Positions 11,096-22,760 of a DNA stretch of 64,000 nucleotides are shown here, in pieces. The position numbers and the translations under genes are program-made. The notes under the pieces were generated by a model. It saw only the letters and a program-made list of their open reading frames with translations. It was not told the origin of the DNA and ran no database searches. The DNA comes from Conchocele bisecta. Lineage: Eukaryota; Mollusca; Bivalvia; Lucinida; Thyasiridae. The stretch lies in NCBI GenBank assembly GCA_029237695.1, contig CM055280.1:37160508-37224507 (forward strand), read 5' to 3'. The number at the start of each line of letters is the position of its first letter. Position 1 is the first letter of the stretch.

Positions 11096-12263
11096 GTGTT
11101 AAAGACATGAGTGACCGCGGCCGTACTTGCTTGACCAGTAAGTCAGTGACATTGTTCCAGTGTCTTAGAGTGCTCACCGCAGTTTGTAATTACTGGGCGA
11201 AAATGTGCTTTGCTCGAAAGTAACTACATTAGATGGCGAGTTAATACGAAGTTAATATGGCAGTCACATCCGCTTTACCATCCATATCGTTAATAATAAC
11301 CTCATTAGTATACGATTGGCAATCTGCGTGCTGCGACAAACCAACTCACAGCTATGGACACAAAACAACAACAGATCAAGCGCATTGCATATGCAACCAT
11401 TTGATAGACACATTTGTCAAAGAGAGTGTTTCGGATATTAAATATGTTTTGTTCGCTTTGTGGGTTGCAGAAATCTATATTAATTATTACTAGTATATCG
11501 AACGCACCATTTAATTGATAACATACTATGACGTATGTGTTTTATTCTACCATATACTATCATAGCTTATGAAAAATAGGGGAGATAATTTGAACATGCA
11601 TATGCTAGTTGAACTATATGTGATTTAAATAAAGTCAAATTTATAATGATAGTCTGAACACAAACTAGTGCTCATATCGCTAGCGAGGTATTACAAACAT
11701 GCATTTTACCAACTCGTGATTTTTCCAAAATAGGTACAATTGGTTTCAGGGATCCGATACACATTTACATTTTTTAACTAATCTGTTTGAGTCACAGGTG
11801 AACAACGCGTGACAGGGGTGCTAAAATGGTTAACAAATTCCCAATAATATGCCTTTAGAGGCGATTTTTGTTTTCATAGCAATTTCTATTTCTCTGACTT
11901 TCTGTTGGTTTCTAAACATAATTAGGAAACTTTTTAACCAGTTTACCATCATCCCTGTCACGCGTTATTCACCTGTGGTTTGAATCACGTATCTTAGACC
12001 AACATATGTCCCCATTTGAAATCAGGCGGTTTGATTGGTCGAGGCTGAGCACAGCTCAGCATCGACCAATCAAACTTCCTTATTTCGAGCATGACATTTG
12101 AGTACATGCTCAGAACGTTTTATAAGAGTTCGTCTTACACGGTACGAGTATAGTCGGTGGTTCCACGGTGCTCAGAAGTTCGGTACCGGTACTATATGGC
12201 AAGCCAAACGCACAATAAGTCCTCAAACACGGGCTTGAGGATTTATTGTGCACTTGGCGAACC
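11096..12263. other. Host non-coding stretch with a fold-back near 12020-12110
   Basis: No gene is seen. GTTTGATTGGTCGAGGCTGAG and its inverse flank GCACAG near 12027-12075. A related hairpin lies at 13995-14060 (TTGATTGGTC ... GGCCAATCAA). Another small hairpin, ACAATAAGTCCTCAA with its inverse, is at about 12209-12250. Confidence 0.5.
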
Positions 12264-12689
12264 TTAAAGGTACATGCCCACGCAGTAGGTTATAATATAG
12301 TGATACAGATACTTTTGTATATTCTGTACGTATTACATTTTCTGGCCAAATTAAACATTCATTCACCATTACCCCACGTATTGATTGGCATTATTATACA
12401 TTTTATTTTAGACGAAAATGTCCACACTGATATCAGGGGCGATAACCGTGTTTCCTTAAAATATTAACGGACATTACTATTTATTCTCTGTATTTATTGT
12501 TTGATGTATTATGATCATACTTTATAATCTGTCGAAAATATTATTTTTTCATGTGACGCATTTCATTAGTATAAATAAGTAAACAATATCATGCCTCATT
12601 TGCATATGAAAATAGTCTGATACCAACGCGCGTCACTATCAGTAAAATAAATATTACTAAATGATTATATTTGTTTTCCGGGCACTTGT
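12264..12689 (+). mobile_element. TTAA-type MITE, copy 2 (3' truncated)
   Basis: It begins TTAAAGGTACATGCCCAC like the complete copy at 19243 and stays collinear until TTCCGGGCACTTG. The right terminus is absent. The sequence then changes to a reverse-transcriptase fragment, so a later event removed the 3' end. Confidence 0.75.
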
Positions 12690-12693
12690 ATTG

Positions 12694-12826
12694 TATTGTT
12701 TTATTTTGAATGAAAGACTATCGCGATGGGCGGAGGCCAATGATAAAATATGTGATGAGCAGAATGGTTTCAGAAAACGTCGAAGCACCATTGATCACGT
12801 GGCCTCATTAACAAACATTATTGATG
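12694..12826 (+). pseudogene. Non-LTR retrotransposon reverse transcriptase fragment
   Basis: The frame reads LNERLSRWAEANDKICDEQN followed by GFRKRRSTIDHVASL. This matches the conserved LN.RL..W.E......EQ.GFR..RST.DH segment upstream of the polymerase palm in Jockey/CR1-like non-LTR reverse transcriptases. Only about 45 residues survive. The frame opens in unrelated sequence and ends at a stop inside a CCCTGGGTTGA palindrome (12838-12870). No YxDD palm motif follows in this window, so it is a dead scrap. The lineage within non-LTR elements cannot be fixed from this piece. Confidence 0.75.
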
Positions 12827-12870
12827 TGATTCTTCAAACCCTGGGTTGAATAGCTCAACCCAGGGTTTGG

Positions 12871-13410
12871 ACATCAAACTCGGATTTGAGAAGAACTCAG
12901 TGGGCATTGGGCTTGCCAGAGTATGTTCCTAAGGTCAGTGACATTCCAGTTACAGCCGCGATGTGCGAGATATCGACCCTGCGATTATCACTTACGTGAC
13001 TGGGTTTGTGAAACCGGACTTGCCATTTGTGGCGAGCGTGTCTCGCCTCTGATCTGCCGATACATCAACAGCCTGATCAGGATCTATAGCAGTTGTCAGA
13101 GAAGAATTGATCTGCGCCACTGAATATTTGCCGACCGAATATTCATGCTGATCTGGGTCTACAACGCAATGACACTAATCCGTTTCTCCGCACAGTTCCG
13201 TATATTAGAAGCAGTATGGGTGAAACTAGCAAGTTTGTGTCCTCGTAAATGATCGATCGATGATCTTGTTATTGCCATGAATGCCATAGGCATGGAATGG
13301 GCGCACATGTTTACTTGCTGAAACCTCTAAATGAACCCCTCAGTATATACAGTCTGCGATACTCCCCCGCTCAAGGTCACTCCTTAAACACCGTTTCCGT
13401 GACTCATGGG
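12871..13410. other. Host non-coding stretch, possible dispersed repeat
   Basis: No gene is seen. The ATCTGCCGATACATCAACAG and CTGATCAGGATCTATAGCAG blocks resemble the CTGATCAGGACCTGCACTG type repeat seen near 21880. Confidence 0.35.
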
Positions 13411-13570
13411 AAGTTAGAAGTTAGAAGTAAGAAGTAGGAAGTAGGAAGTTAGAAGAAGTAATGAAGTTAGAAGTAATGAAGTTAGAAGTAATGAAGTTAG
13501 AAGTAATGAAGTTGGAAGTTAGAAGTAAGAGGTAAGAAGCTAGAAGTAATGAAGTTTGAAGTCAGAAGTC
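13411..13570 (+). repeat. Purine-rich tandem repeat (GAAGTTAGAAGTAAT)n
   Basis: Units of 7 and 15 bases (GAAGTTA and GAAGTTAGAAGTAAT) repeat across the stretch. The plus strand is almost pure purine plus T. It is a degenerate microsatellite. Confidence 0.85.
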
Positions 13571-15234
13571 CCTCCATGGCTTCCGTAACAGGGATGTATC
13601 CTGCTGACGCTCAGCTCCGGGAAATGTTGGTGGTAGACACACAGACTACAACAGGCGATAAATAATGGCGTGTCACTGTAATGATAAATGCGGCCCCGGG
13701 TGAGAAAATATATCTTTAAAGCAGCATTTGAAACAGTGGCACACCTTGGTCAGACTGTACACCCAGGCATTAGCATGAGGATAATGATGGGAATCCGTTT
13801 GCTGATGGCAGTTATGATGCAGTCACTTAATGGCGAACAGGCTCTGATCATGTTGATATGGGGCTACGCCGGTCACAAGTATCAGAAGGTCCATTTTGCC
13901 AGCGGGCGTTATAGTGCTACGTATGCACTTGTATTTGATAAACGATCCGTCGGCCAAGATCGTTAGTGCTTGGAATTGATCACGGACTCGTGATGGAAGT
14001 TGATTGGTCAATGCCGGTCTGTGCTGTGTTTCGGCCAATCAAACTGTGTGGTTTCGAGTACGACCCTTGATAACTTTCTCAGAACGGTTTATAAGCTGCA
14101 TACAAACAATGGGAGGCGGGGGGGGGGGCGGGTATGGAAGGTGTTCGAACCAATTCCCACCCTTAAATATAAGCGGAATCGAATTGAAACAAATAATGGT
14201 CATTGTCGGTGGCAGCGGTTAGGCACGTCATTATCATAATCATAACCATCACCTTTCATGTTCAAGCAACATCATGTACCACCGTGTGTAACGTTTTTGA
14301 AGTGACCCAGTAGTAGGAGTTCTGTCTCCTCGGGTCTGCCCGGATGGATAGTGGGTGCGGTGGGTAAGGACCCGTGCTATACCTGATCATCGTTTGATTC
14401 AAAGATAATTGCTGCGTAAACGTGATGGAATATATGTATAACATATAAGTTAGTTACCTGAGCGTATTGTCTACTCACCTACTATGTGAGTAAAAGTGGC
14501 TTTACCTGTTGGTAACGTGTCCACTGACATAGGCTGTGCATCAGATTGAAAAATTTACACATCAACATTTATTTTGAGATTGATGTGAGAAATGCTCGGA
14601 TATCTCGTCTTTTGTATAGTTTGCTGGCATAATATTTATAGCTTGCCGTTGTCATATGTACTGCACCAAATTGTATTTGGTTTACTGTCATATTACTTGA
14701 TGTATGTATCAAACGCACGAAGTGGCGAAACTGTACGATGGCTTGTACATACAAAGATGGCGGAGATGGCAACTCAATGCTCCATATAGTATACAGTAAC
14801 AAGACAATATTCACATATGTTATATTCATATATCACATCACTCTTATGAAGCAATTATCATTGAAGTCAAGTGTATCTATCTATGACTTAATACCTTAAT
14901 GTGCCCGTAGACACGCCAATAACAACCAAGGAATCATTCTAGAAACTTTCTGAAACTTAACCCTTTCACCTCTATGTAAATTATATTCCATGTTAACCGT
15001 ATTCAGCCCTAAGTAACTGGAATGGATTTTGATAAGTTAACCAATACAATCGGCACAAAATGGTTTTCAGACTAGTCCATTTATGAAAAGGGCGTGTTTT
15101 TGCTCTCAAAAATATGAAAATTACTTGCAAAAAGTGCAGATCCTGATGAGACGGCTCGTCACGAGCCGGCTCATCTGGATCTACACTGTTTGCCAATACC
15201 ACTACACTGGCCTGTGGTGTTGAAAGGGTTAAAT
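13571..15234. other. Host non-coding stretch, no gene seen
   Basis: It includes a hairpin at 13995-14060 of the GATTGGTC type and a short G-run near 14117. A repeat scrap around 15130-15185 contains GACGGCTCGTCACGAGCCGGC. Short frames overlap one another on both strands and none is convincing. Confidence 0.4.
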
Positions 15235-17563
15235 TTGAGACTGTTACATTTAGGCCAGGGCATTTACGTGAAAAATGCAGCCGACCCGAAAGTCTCTGCA
15301 ACACAGCCACCATTATTGCCAATAATTCGAGAAAAATATGCTGATCAGCAGAAAATAAATCGCCAACAATCGGAGGGTAGAAAGTTGCAAAAATAACTGT
15401 TGAATGATATTACATAAAACTTTTGATAATATATTGCCAAGTATGTCTTTTCAAATAAAAAAAATAATCCGGAATTCCCGGGTGACATTTTTTGGGATAT
15501 AAGTACAAATTTAATACAGAAATCGCTAAAAACTGGAATAATTAATTGATCAATTTGGAGTCATCGCCTAATCCAAGATGGCCGCTGTAAAAATGTAAAA
15601 ATCGTCAAACGACTTTTTCTCATGAAATGATAGGCATAATTTGAACAGATCTTGGACTTGTCACAGGACGACAGAGGACCATTGGATCAACAAGCATATC
15701 CGTTGTAAGACATCGACCCGAACGTTAAGGTTTTGAACGAACTACGTGTTTGACCTTGCCATTTGCGTTATCGGGTGGGGGGGGGGGGGGCAATCGTGAA
15801 TGTGCTACACTGCAGTAGAGGATGATTGAATCAATATGTTGGTGAACTATGGAGTAGATTGGTGAAAGGAAACAAAACAGATGCATTGACCCAAGCGTCA
15901 AGGTTTCGCACGCACCAAGTGTATGACCTTGACCTGGGGTTTCTCGGTGGTGTGGCGGTTGTGAATCTGGCAGTGGGTGGTAGATGGCATTAGGACAATA
16001 TGTGCGGAGAAACCGAAAATATATATGTTATTTACCCGAGCGTTAAGGTTTGGGACGCGCCAAGTATGTGACATTGACCTTCTGTTTAACGGGGGCGGGA
16101 CGATCGTGGTTTGCTCCAGGGCGATTGAGAACCATTGGAACGTGTGTGACATATTAAGTAGATTCGTGCGTGCAAACAAAACATATAAGACATGTATCCA
16201 AGCGTCAAGGTTTCGAACTCACCAAGTATATGACCTTGACACTGGGCTTAGCGGTGGCGGGACGATAGTGAAACTGTCAGTGGGTGGGTGGTAGATGGCA
16301 TTGGGGCAATGTATGTTTGAAATATCAAGGAGATCCGTGGGAGGAAATCGAAGATATAAGTTATTTATCCGAGCGCTAAGGTTTGGTACGCATCAAATAT
16401 TTGACCCTGGCCTTTTGTTTAACGCGGGCGGTGCGATCGTGGTTTGTTGCTGGACGGTAGAGAACCATTGGAACGACACGTTTGTGACATATTAAGCAGA
16501 TTCGTGCATGCAAACAAAATATATAAGGATTGACCCAAGCGTCAGGGTTTCGAACTCACCAAGTATGTGACCTTCATCCTGGGCTTAGCGGCGGCATGAC
16601 GATTGTGAATGGTTCAATGTGTGTATGAAATAGCAAGCAGATCCGTGCAAGTTATTTACCCCAGCGTTAAGGTTTGGGACGCGCCAAGTATGTGACCTTG
16701 ACATCTTGGTTTGTTGCAGGGCAGTAGATGACCATTGGAGCGACACATGTGTGACATATTAAGCAGATTCGTGGATGCAAACAAAACATATAAGGCATCG
16801 ACGCAAGTGTCAATGTTTCGAACTCACCAAATATGTGACATTGACCCTGGACTTAGTGAGGGCGGGACGATCGTGAATGTGTAAGATCCGTGTAAGGAAA
16901 ACGAAGTTGAGCGTTTTTTTTGTGACGTACGTACTCACTTTGGACATACGGACGCTATATGCTGTTTTACGACTAGTGGGGAATTACATACATGTTTCTG
17001 TTGTTATATGTGTAAATATAAGCACGTGGTTTGGTGTCTACCTAATAAAACTTCGTGTTTCCAGTTTTCAACATTTTTTTTTTAAATACCACTTTCTCGC
17101 TAACAGATGTGTTACAAAAATGTTCATGTGAATAATAGCTATTTATCAACATGTTATCCAATTTTTGGTATTAAGTCTCGAAACAGTTGGCAGAAATAAT
17201 CTTTTCAAAATTACTACAATCTATGCACTAATAACCCAAAAATGACACCCAATATGCTCAAATTGTTTTTTTCTGTAAACACTATATATATATAAATGTT
17301 TTATTAAGTTCGTTTGATAATATAACCACACGTTCAACTTTTATCTCCAGACTTTTGTTTCTATTTTTCGAGATTTTTGCACCAAATTACTACTTTTTCC
17401 CCAAAATGACAGCTTTCCTACCCTCCGATTTTTGGCGATTTTTTTTCTGCTGATCAGCATATTTTTCTCGAATTATTGGCAATAATGGCAGCTGTGTTGC
17501 AGAGACATTCGGGTCAAATCTATATTCCCTGGCCTAATTATGCAGAAAAATTTTTCATTTAGC
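15235..17563. mobile_element. Large inverted-repeat element enclosing a tandem array
   Basis: The left flank (about 15240-15400) and right flank (about 17400-17560) are inverse copies. GTCTCTGCAACACAGCCACC faces its inverse, and AATTCGAGAAAAATATGCTG faces its inverse. Weaker pairing continues inwards (GGGTGACATTTTTTGGG against CCCAAAAATGACACCC). The block between holds a tandem array (15690-16890) and AT-rich sequence. The size, about 2.3 kb, and the arm structure fit a non-autonomous DNA transposon. No transposase frame was found. Confidence 0.6.
15690..16890 (+). repeat. Tandem array of ~165-bp half-units with TGACCTTGACC core
   Basis: Two alternating versions recur: CAAGCGTCAAGGTTTCG.AC with CACCAAGTATGTGACCTT (about 15890, 16200, 16535, 16805), and GAGCGTTAAGGTTTGGGACG (about 16038, 16368, 16662). 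The dimer is roughly 310-335 bp. Open frames at 15977-16294 and 16295-16495 repeat the same peptide blocks and are by-products of the array. Confidence 0.75.
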
Positions 17564-17631
17564 GAAAGACATGGACAACTGGTGCAGATTTTGATGTGAC
17601 GGCTGCGTATGTTTATGTTACAGGGGCGCGT
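17564..17631. other. Short spacer between repeat elements
   Basis: It separates the inverted element ending near 17563 from the MITE starting at 17632. Nothing was recognised in it. Confidence 0.3.
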
Positions 17632-17854
17632 TTCACTAAACTTCGTACGACTAAAATGTTCGTAAGTGCAAAATTATGATAGTCTGTAACGTTCACATTA
17701 ACAACGTTTGCTTGTAAATAATTATTACATTTATTGAGCATCGGCTGCAGCATATGTTTAATAAATGTAAATCCATCAATTGAAATTTCCAGACGATCCT
17801 AAATTTACACTTGCGAACATTTTAGTCGTACGAAGTTTAGTGAAACGGCCCCCA
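17632..17854. mobile_element. Fold-back MITE, GTTTCACTAAACTTCGTACG ends, copy 1
   Basis: The arms GTTTCACTAAACTTCGTACG and CGTACGAAGTTTAGTGAAAC lie about 200 bp apart. Pairing continues through ACTAAAATGTTCGTAAGTG and its inverse. The closely similar copy is at 20612-20860. It is non-coding. Confidence 0.85.
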
Positions 17855-19242
17855 GGTCCGCGTGTCTTCAACCTATGACACTACCCTGGTATTCTCCAAT
17901 CACCCTAATGAAATCGGCAGACACAGACGACATGCTCTGTAGCAAAATCATAGGACAAAACGTGACGTATGTAGTCTATTTTTTAGCAAGCGGCGGACGT
18001 CAGAAATTGCTGGATTATCGTCTGCTATTCCATTAGATTCCCGTTGATCGGCCTTGACAATATTTAAACCTAACGGCTTTATAAATCTCACGACATGCCG
18101 TAGTGACAGGTTCCGACGGCGCAGTCGCACAATCAGCCAATCATATTAAACCAAGCTCGTGAGTAAACACACACCTTGGAGTCTGTAACCGAACCACTGG
18201 TATTTGGAATCAAAGTACGGCGAGTACATTATATTTGTAACTAAGTACATGTGCACCGGAGTATGTCCATAATCATTAAGACGAACCCCTGAACGAATTT
18301 CATACTGACTTTCAGCGTCTTGTGATGGGTGCGCGGATACACGAGCGACGATGTCTCCTGTTTTCACAGCCTTCCTCAATTTGTACGCTTCCGTGGCCTT
18401 AATTCATTGATGGAAGCTGAAGCACTGATGACGTCATTGGCTGCGCCGCTCATCGCCGCGACAACGAGGCTTACACCAATTACAAATTAGCGCCAGGTTC
18501 TGGGAATAACCGCCTTATTCGACGCCACATATCGCTGACAGACATTTGGAAAATCCTAAACATTTTCCGTAAACGACGTTGAAAGCTGGTAAAAAATCAG
18601 AGCCAATGCAGAAATATATTCCGTTTTGGCTCTGAATTTTTTACCAACTTTCGACGTCGTTTGCGGAAAATATCGGGAATTTTCGCCATTAATAACGCAA
18701 GGAGATGCGATACTGTGATCATTCCAAAGACATGCTTGCAAGCTAGAGATGAGCGTTGATAATGGCTTGGAATCATTGCGTGGGAATCGGGAAACGCGGA
18801 CACGTGACTCCCAGTATAGGCGGCGCACGGCGTCTGGTCAGGGTATACACATTCTGCATGGTGTGAGTTACATTTCAGGACGTTGCCTGACAGTATGACC
18901 AACGTAGATACTGATGCGACCTAGCATGGGAGATTGGTCTACACTGGTATCAGAGACAGCATATTTGCATGTGGTGTATTATTTTATCGCCCGCCCTAGC
19001 CATGTCATTAAGACGTCATTCGGTAAAATTGCACTCGCTATAGTATTCTGACGCCACGAATTGAGTACGTCTATTGTCTGTGTCATGAAAGCTATCTAAA
19101 TGTTACCGCTATTTCCACGATGCAAAAACTTGTTTTTGGATAATATTAAATTTTAACATGTAAGAATGAGCATTCCTTTGATTTTGTCAATATTGGTCAA
19201 ATATTGAGTTTATTACAGGAAAACTGATTTCTCTATGGGAAT
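17855..19242. other. Host DNA with one further fold-back (18548-18683)
   Basis: No gene is seen. At 18548-18683 the arms AAACGACGTTGAAAGCTGG and CCAACTTTCGACGTCGTTT lie around TCAGAGCCAA/TTGGCTCTGA, giving a hairpin of about 60-bp arms. The remainder is unremarkable non-coding DNA. Confidence 0.5.
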
Positions 19243-20102
19243 TTAAAGGTACATGCCCACTCAATGGGCACAAACCAATAGCGGATTCAGAAATCCCGAT
19301 TTTTATTTTTTTACGAAATATTGAGCGTAGAATGCAGGAAATGGCTTCCTCAATTCAAATGTTTTCCTGGGGTCATGCCCCCGGACCCCCAACCCAACTC
19401 CCTCGCACCGCTCAGTTGACGAACGAGCATTTTTTTTTATTTATTTATTTTTACGAAATATTCAGCGTAGAATGCAGGAAATGACTTCCTCAATTCAAAT
19501 ATTTCCGGGGGGCATGCCCCCGGACCCCCCTAGCCAACTCCCTCGCACCGCTTAGTCGACGACGTTCAAGTTCCATGTGGGCCCTCCCCCTTGGTGAAAT
19601 CCTGGATCCGCCACTGTAAACTGTTTTTTTTATATCAGAGACATCATCTGAGACATTTTCTGGCAAAATAAACATTCATTCACCATTACCCCACGTATTG
19701 ACTGGCATTATTTAACATTTTATATCGAACGAAAATTTCCACACTGTTATCAAGGGCGATAACTGTGTTTCCTTAAACTGTTAACGGACATTACTATTTA
19801 TTCTCTGTATTTATTTTTTGATGTGCAATGATCATACTTTATAATCTGTCTAAAGTATTATGTTTTCAGGTGACGCATTTAATTAGTATAAATAATTAAA
19901 AAATAGCATGCCTCATTTGTATATGAAAATAGCCTGATACCACCACGCGTCACTCATCAGTAAAATAAATATTACTAAATGATTATATCTGTCTTCCGGG
20001 CACTCGAAGATTTTAGACCTGGTGGAATAATGAAACAATTGTACACTTATTTAATTCCTATAAAGAACATTTTGTGCAAACTGAGTGGGTATGTACCTTT
20101 AA
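19243..20102 (+). mobile_element. TTAA-type MITE, complete copy 3 with nested insertion
   Basis: The element runs from TTAA at 19243-19246 to TTAA at 20099-20102. Its inverted termini are AGGTACATGCCCACTCA and TGAGTGGGTATGTACCT. The TTAA flanks are the target duplication typical of piggyBac-type transposition. The stretch about 19276-19620 is absent from copies 1 and 2 and has its own inverted ends (GCGGATTCAG.AATC against GAAATCCTGGATCCGC). It contains a tandem duplication of about 139 bp, so it is a nested insertion. Confidence 0.8.
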
Positions 20103-20400
20103 CATGGGGGAAATGAGCTGGAGGAGTTGAAGGAGACAAACAACAGAAAATTGTCTCCGAAACCTGGCTAGCTTGGAAATGATCTAAGAAAACAATACAT
20201 TTTGAAAGTCGGTCCACAACTTCTAAAATTAGAAAACATCCCCATGTTAAATTCCGGATGATAGATATTTTCACCCATGGGAATAAAACATGGGGAAATT
20301 GTTGATCTTTTCGTAATACAACCAACATGTGATAAAATTTCACGAAATGAAAAATTGGTTCATTTTCAAACTTTGCTAAAACGTAATAGTAGTGGAAAAA
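20103..20400. other. Host spacer, no gene seen
   Basis: CATGGGGAAAT-type blocks occur near both 20103 and 20290, hinting at a small local inverted or direct duplication. No gene is present. Confidence 0.3.
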
Positions 20401-20597
20401 ACGCCTGCGTTAATCTTGCCCAGATGTCAGCGTTTCTGAGCATCTATCAGCAATCTCTACTCGCAACCAAGCAGTTCAGTTGCAATATAAGTAGCACAGC
20501 TCAGGCTCAGCCAATCAAACTGCTTGAAATTAAGCACATTATCAAAGTATTTTGATGTAAAGCAATTGACGAATATTTGCACGATTAGCGCAGGCGG
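20401..20597 (+). mobile_element. CGCCTGCG-type MITE, short copy
   Basis: It starts CGCCTGCGTTAATCTTGCCC and ends ACGATTAGCGCAGGCGG. The central hairpin AGCACAGCTCAGGCTCAGCC is of the family type. It is about 197 bp, shorter than the 10778 copy. Confidence 0.75.
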
Positions 20598-20611
20598 TCG
20601 TATGGCAGCGT

Positions 20612-20860
20612 CCAGGGGGCCGTTTCACTAAACTTCGTACAACTAAAATATTCGTAAGTGCAAAATTATGATAGTCTGTAAATATCATATTAATATTGTT
20701 TTCTTGTAAACAATTATTGGATTTACATTTATTGAGCATAGGCTGCATATGCAGCCTATGCTCAATAAATGTAAATCCATGAATCGAAATTTACAGACGA
20801 TCTTAAATTTGCACTTACGAACATTTTAGTCGTACGAAGTTTAGTGAAACGGGCCCCTGG
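20612..20860. mobile_element. Fold-back MITE, GTTTCACTAAACTTCGTAC ends, copy 2
   Basis: The termini CCAGGGGGCCGTTTC and GAAACGGGCCCCTGG face each other. The inner arms match copy 1 at 17632. The loop contains a perfect palindrome, GAGCATAGGCTGCATATGCAGCC and neighbours, near 20735-20765. The right end is shared with the start of the palindromic array. Confidence 0.85.
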
Positions 20861-21369
20861 TGCCAATGTTATAATATATATATCTCCTCATTAGGAGATA
20901 CTAAGTCCTAATTAGGAGATAGTATCTCATAATTACTCCAAATGATAGTAACTCCTAATTAGGAGATAGTATGTCCAAATTAGGAGTTATTATCTCCTAA
21001 TTAGGAATTAATATTTCCTAATTAGGACGTAATATCTCCTAATTAGGAGATAAAACATTTGTTAGCATTGCCACAGATAGTACGGTAAGTCCTACTTATG
21101 ATATACTAACTCCTAATTAGGAGATAATACGTCCTAATTATGAGATACTAAGTCCTAATTAGAAGATAATAAGTCCTAATTATGAGATAATAAGTCCTAA
21201 GATAATTAAGCTATACTAAGTCCTAATTAGAAGATAGTAAGTCCTAATTAGGAGATACTGACTCCTAAGTGGGAGATAATATCTCCTAATTATGAGTTAC
21301 TATCTTCTAATTAGGACTTAGTATCTCCTAATTAGGAGTTAGTAAACATAGTTTAGCATTGGCGCCAGG
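20857..21369. repeat. Palindromic TCCTAATTAGGA array with inverted ends
   Basis: About 460 bases are built from an ~18-base unit around ACTCCTAATTAGGAGATA, containing roughly 16 TAATTA cores. The block is bracketed by CCTGGTGCCAATG (20857-20869) and its inverse CATTGGCGCCAGG (21357-21369). The array therefore behaves as one mobile or fold-back unit joined to the preceding MITE. Each unit is itself palindromic, so it reads the same on both strands. Confidence 0.85.
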
Positions 21370-22760
21370 ACTCTTCCATGCGGTCGTGTATTTGCGAAGG
21401 CGAGACACAGTTCCAGACGACTATGTAAATTGACACCTGTGGCTGCTCCAGTATTCTGACGTCAGGTGGGGAATACGTCACGAGACCGCGTCCGTATTAG
21501 TCTAGTCTATTCGGCGTTTATATTATCATGATTATAGCCCCACGCGGGACAAGCAATTGTCGTGTACGTGTAAATGGACTCTCAGTTGAGAAAACGGACC
21601 GTATTACAAATGCGAGAATTTATTTGGTTATAGGCAACGCGACCAGTGTAGCTCCAGATCAGACTGCGCGGATCAGGCTCTACACCGTTTGCCATTCCAT
21701 CAGTGAAATGTGCATGATAGCACAGAAAGTATAGATGATTATGAAGCTACTGGAGTCAGTGTGCTAGCGGAGTAAGATCTTGACTGGTCAAACAACATAT
21801 GTGTCTGTGGCAGGAGAAATGGGGATTATGTGATTTGCCAGTGTATATCCAGATCAGCTTTGCATCCGCACAGTCTGATCAGGACCTGCACTGTTCGCCA
21901 TTCCATCAATGACACACCCGCCATGCTTCTAACAATAAATATAGGTCGTTATCAGGCTATATGAATGTGCTATTTGATCAGGAGCTACACTGGTCACAAT
22001 TTCAAAAATGACATAAGCCCCATTCCTCCTGATACAGCCACATATATCTTGCTAAGCCGTTTATGAGTACGGCAACCATGGGGATGTGTGTAACCTCACA
22101 GCACTGTCACGTTACACCTGTATTATGGCTGAATTTGTACTGTTTGTCACTTATTAAGGCTAGGTTTGTATTGTTAAGTCTCTGTTTAACGACTATTGGA
22201 CTTAGTATAGATGAAGCGGGTTTTTGAACACAGTTTATATATTTTATTGTACATGTGACTGTAAATGATAAATAACAGTCAAGAAACACAAAGTTGTCGG
22301 CGTAATCCAACTAAATTTTAAAGTTACAACAAAGTCGGGAAATCCGAACAATAATAATATTACAATAATGAACTAGAGACGGTAATTCCGTAAACGCATG
22401 GAAAAGTCCAGCGACTACATAACACGTAGTTCTTCACTGAGATGTACACATAGATCCTTTTTGTCATAAAGCGTGCAACCACTATATATATGATGGCAGA
22501 GGAAACGTAATTAATTTGCATCGACAGAATGTGTCAAACATAAACAGTTTGGCCATCAGATAAAATCCTGCATACATCAATAACTGATGAAATGTAACCC
22601 ATAAACAATTGTTTGTGTTGACAGACACATTATATGGAGGAAACGCAATGACAGACAAAGACCATTTTGCCCTTATTAGATAATAAGATTATGCAAGTAT
22701 ATGTATGATGTTTGACATCTAAATGTGTTTATAAGTCTATAATGTTGCCTTTAAGCAGAG
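21370..22760. other. Host DNA flanking the Polinton, repeat scraps
   Basis: No gene is seen. The blocks 21648-21710 (CAGACTGCGCGGAT core) and 21840-22030 belong to a dispersed repeat also present at about 40150-40260. The sequence up to 22760 is the left insertion flank and ends with CAGAG. Confidence 0.5.

Noticed and set aside
15977..16495. Two open frames of 105 and 66 residues
   Set aside because: Their peptides repeat (RALRFGTRQVCD and RALRFGTHQIFD) because the DNA is a tandem array.
16066..16560. tRNA-like GGTTTCGAACTCACC segments
   Set aside because: They recur as part of the tandem array, and no acceptor stem or anticodon arm can be folded around them.
18597..18902. 101-residue minus frame
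   Set aside because: It lies over the fold-back at 18548-18683 and has no recognisable domain.
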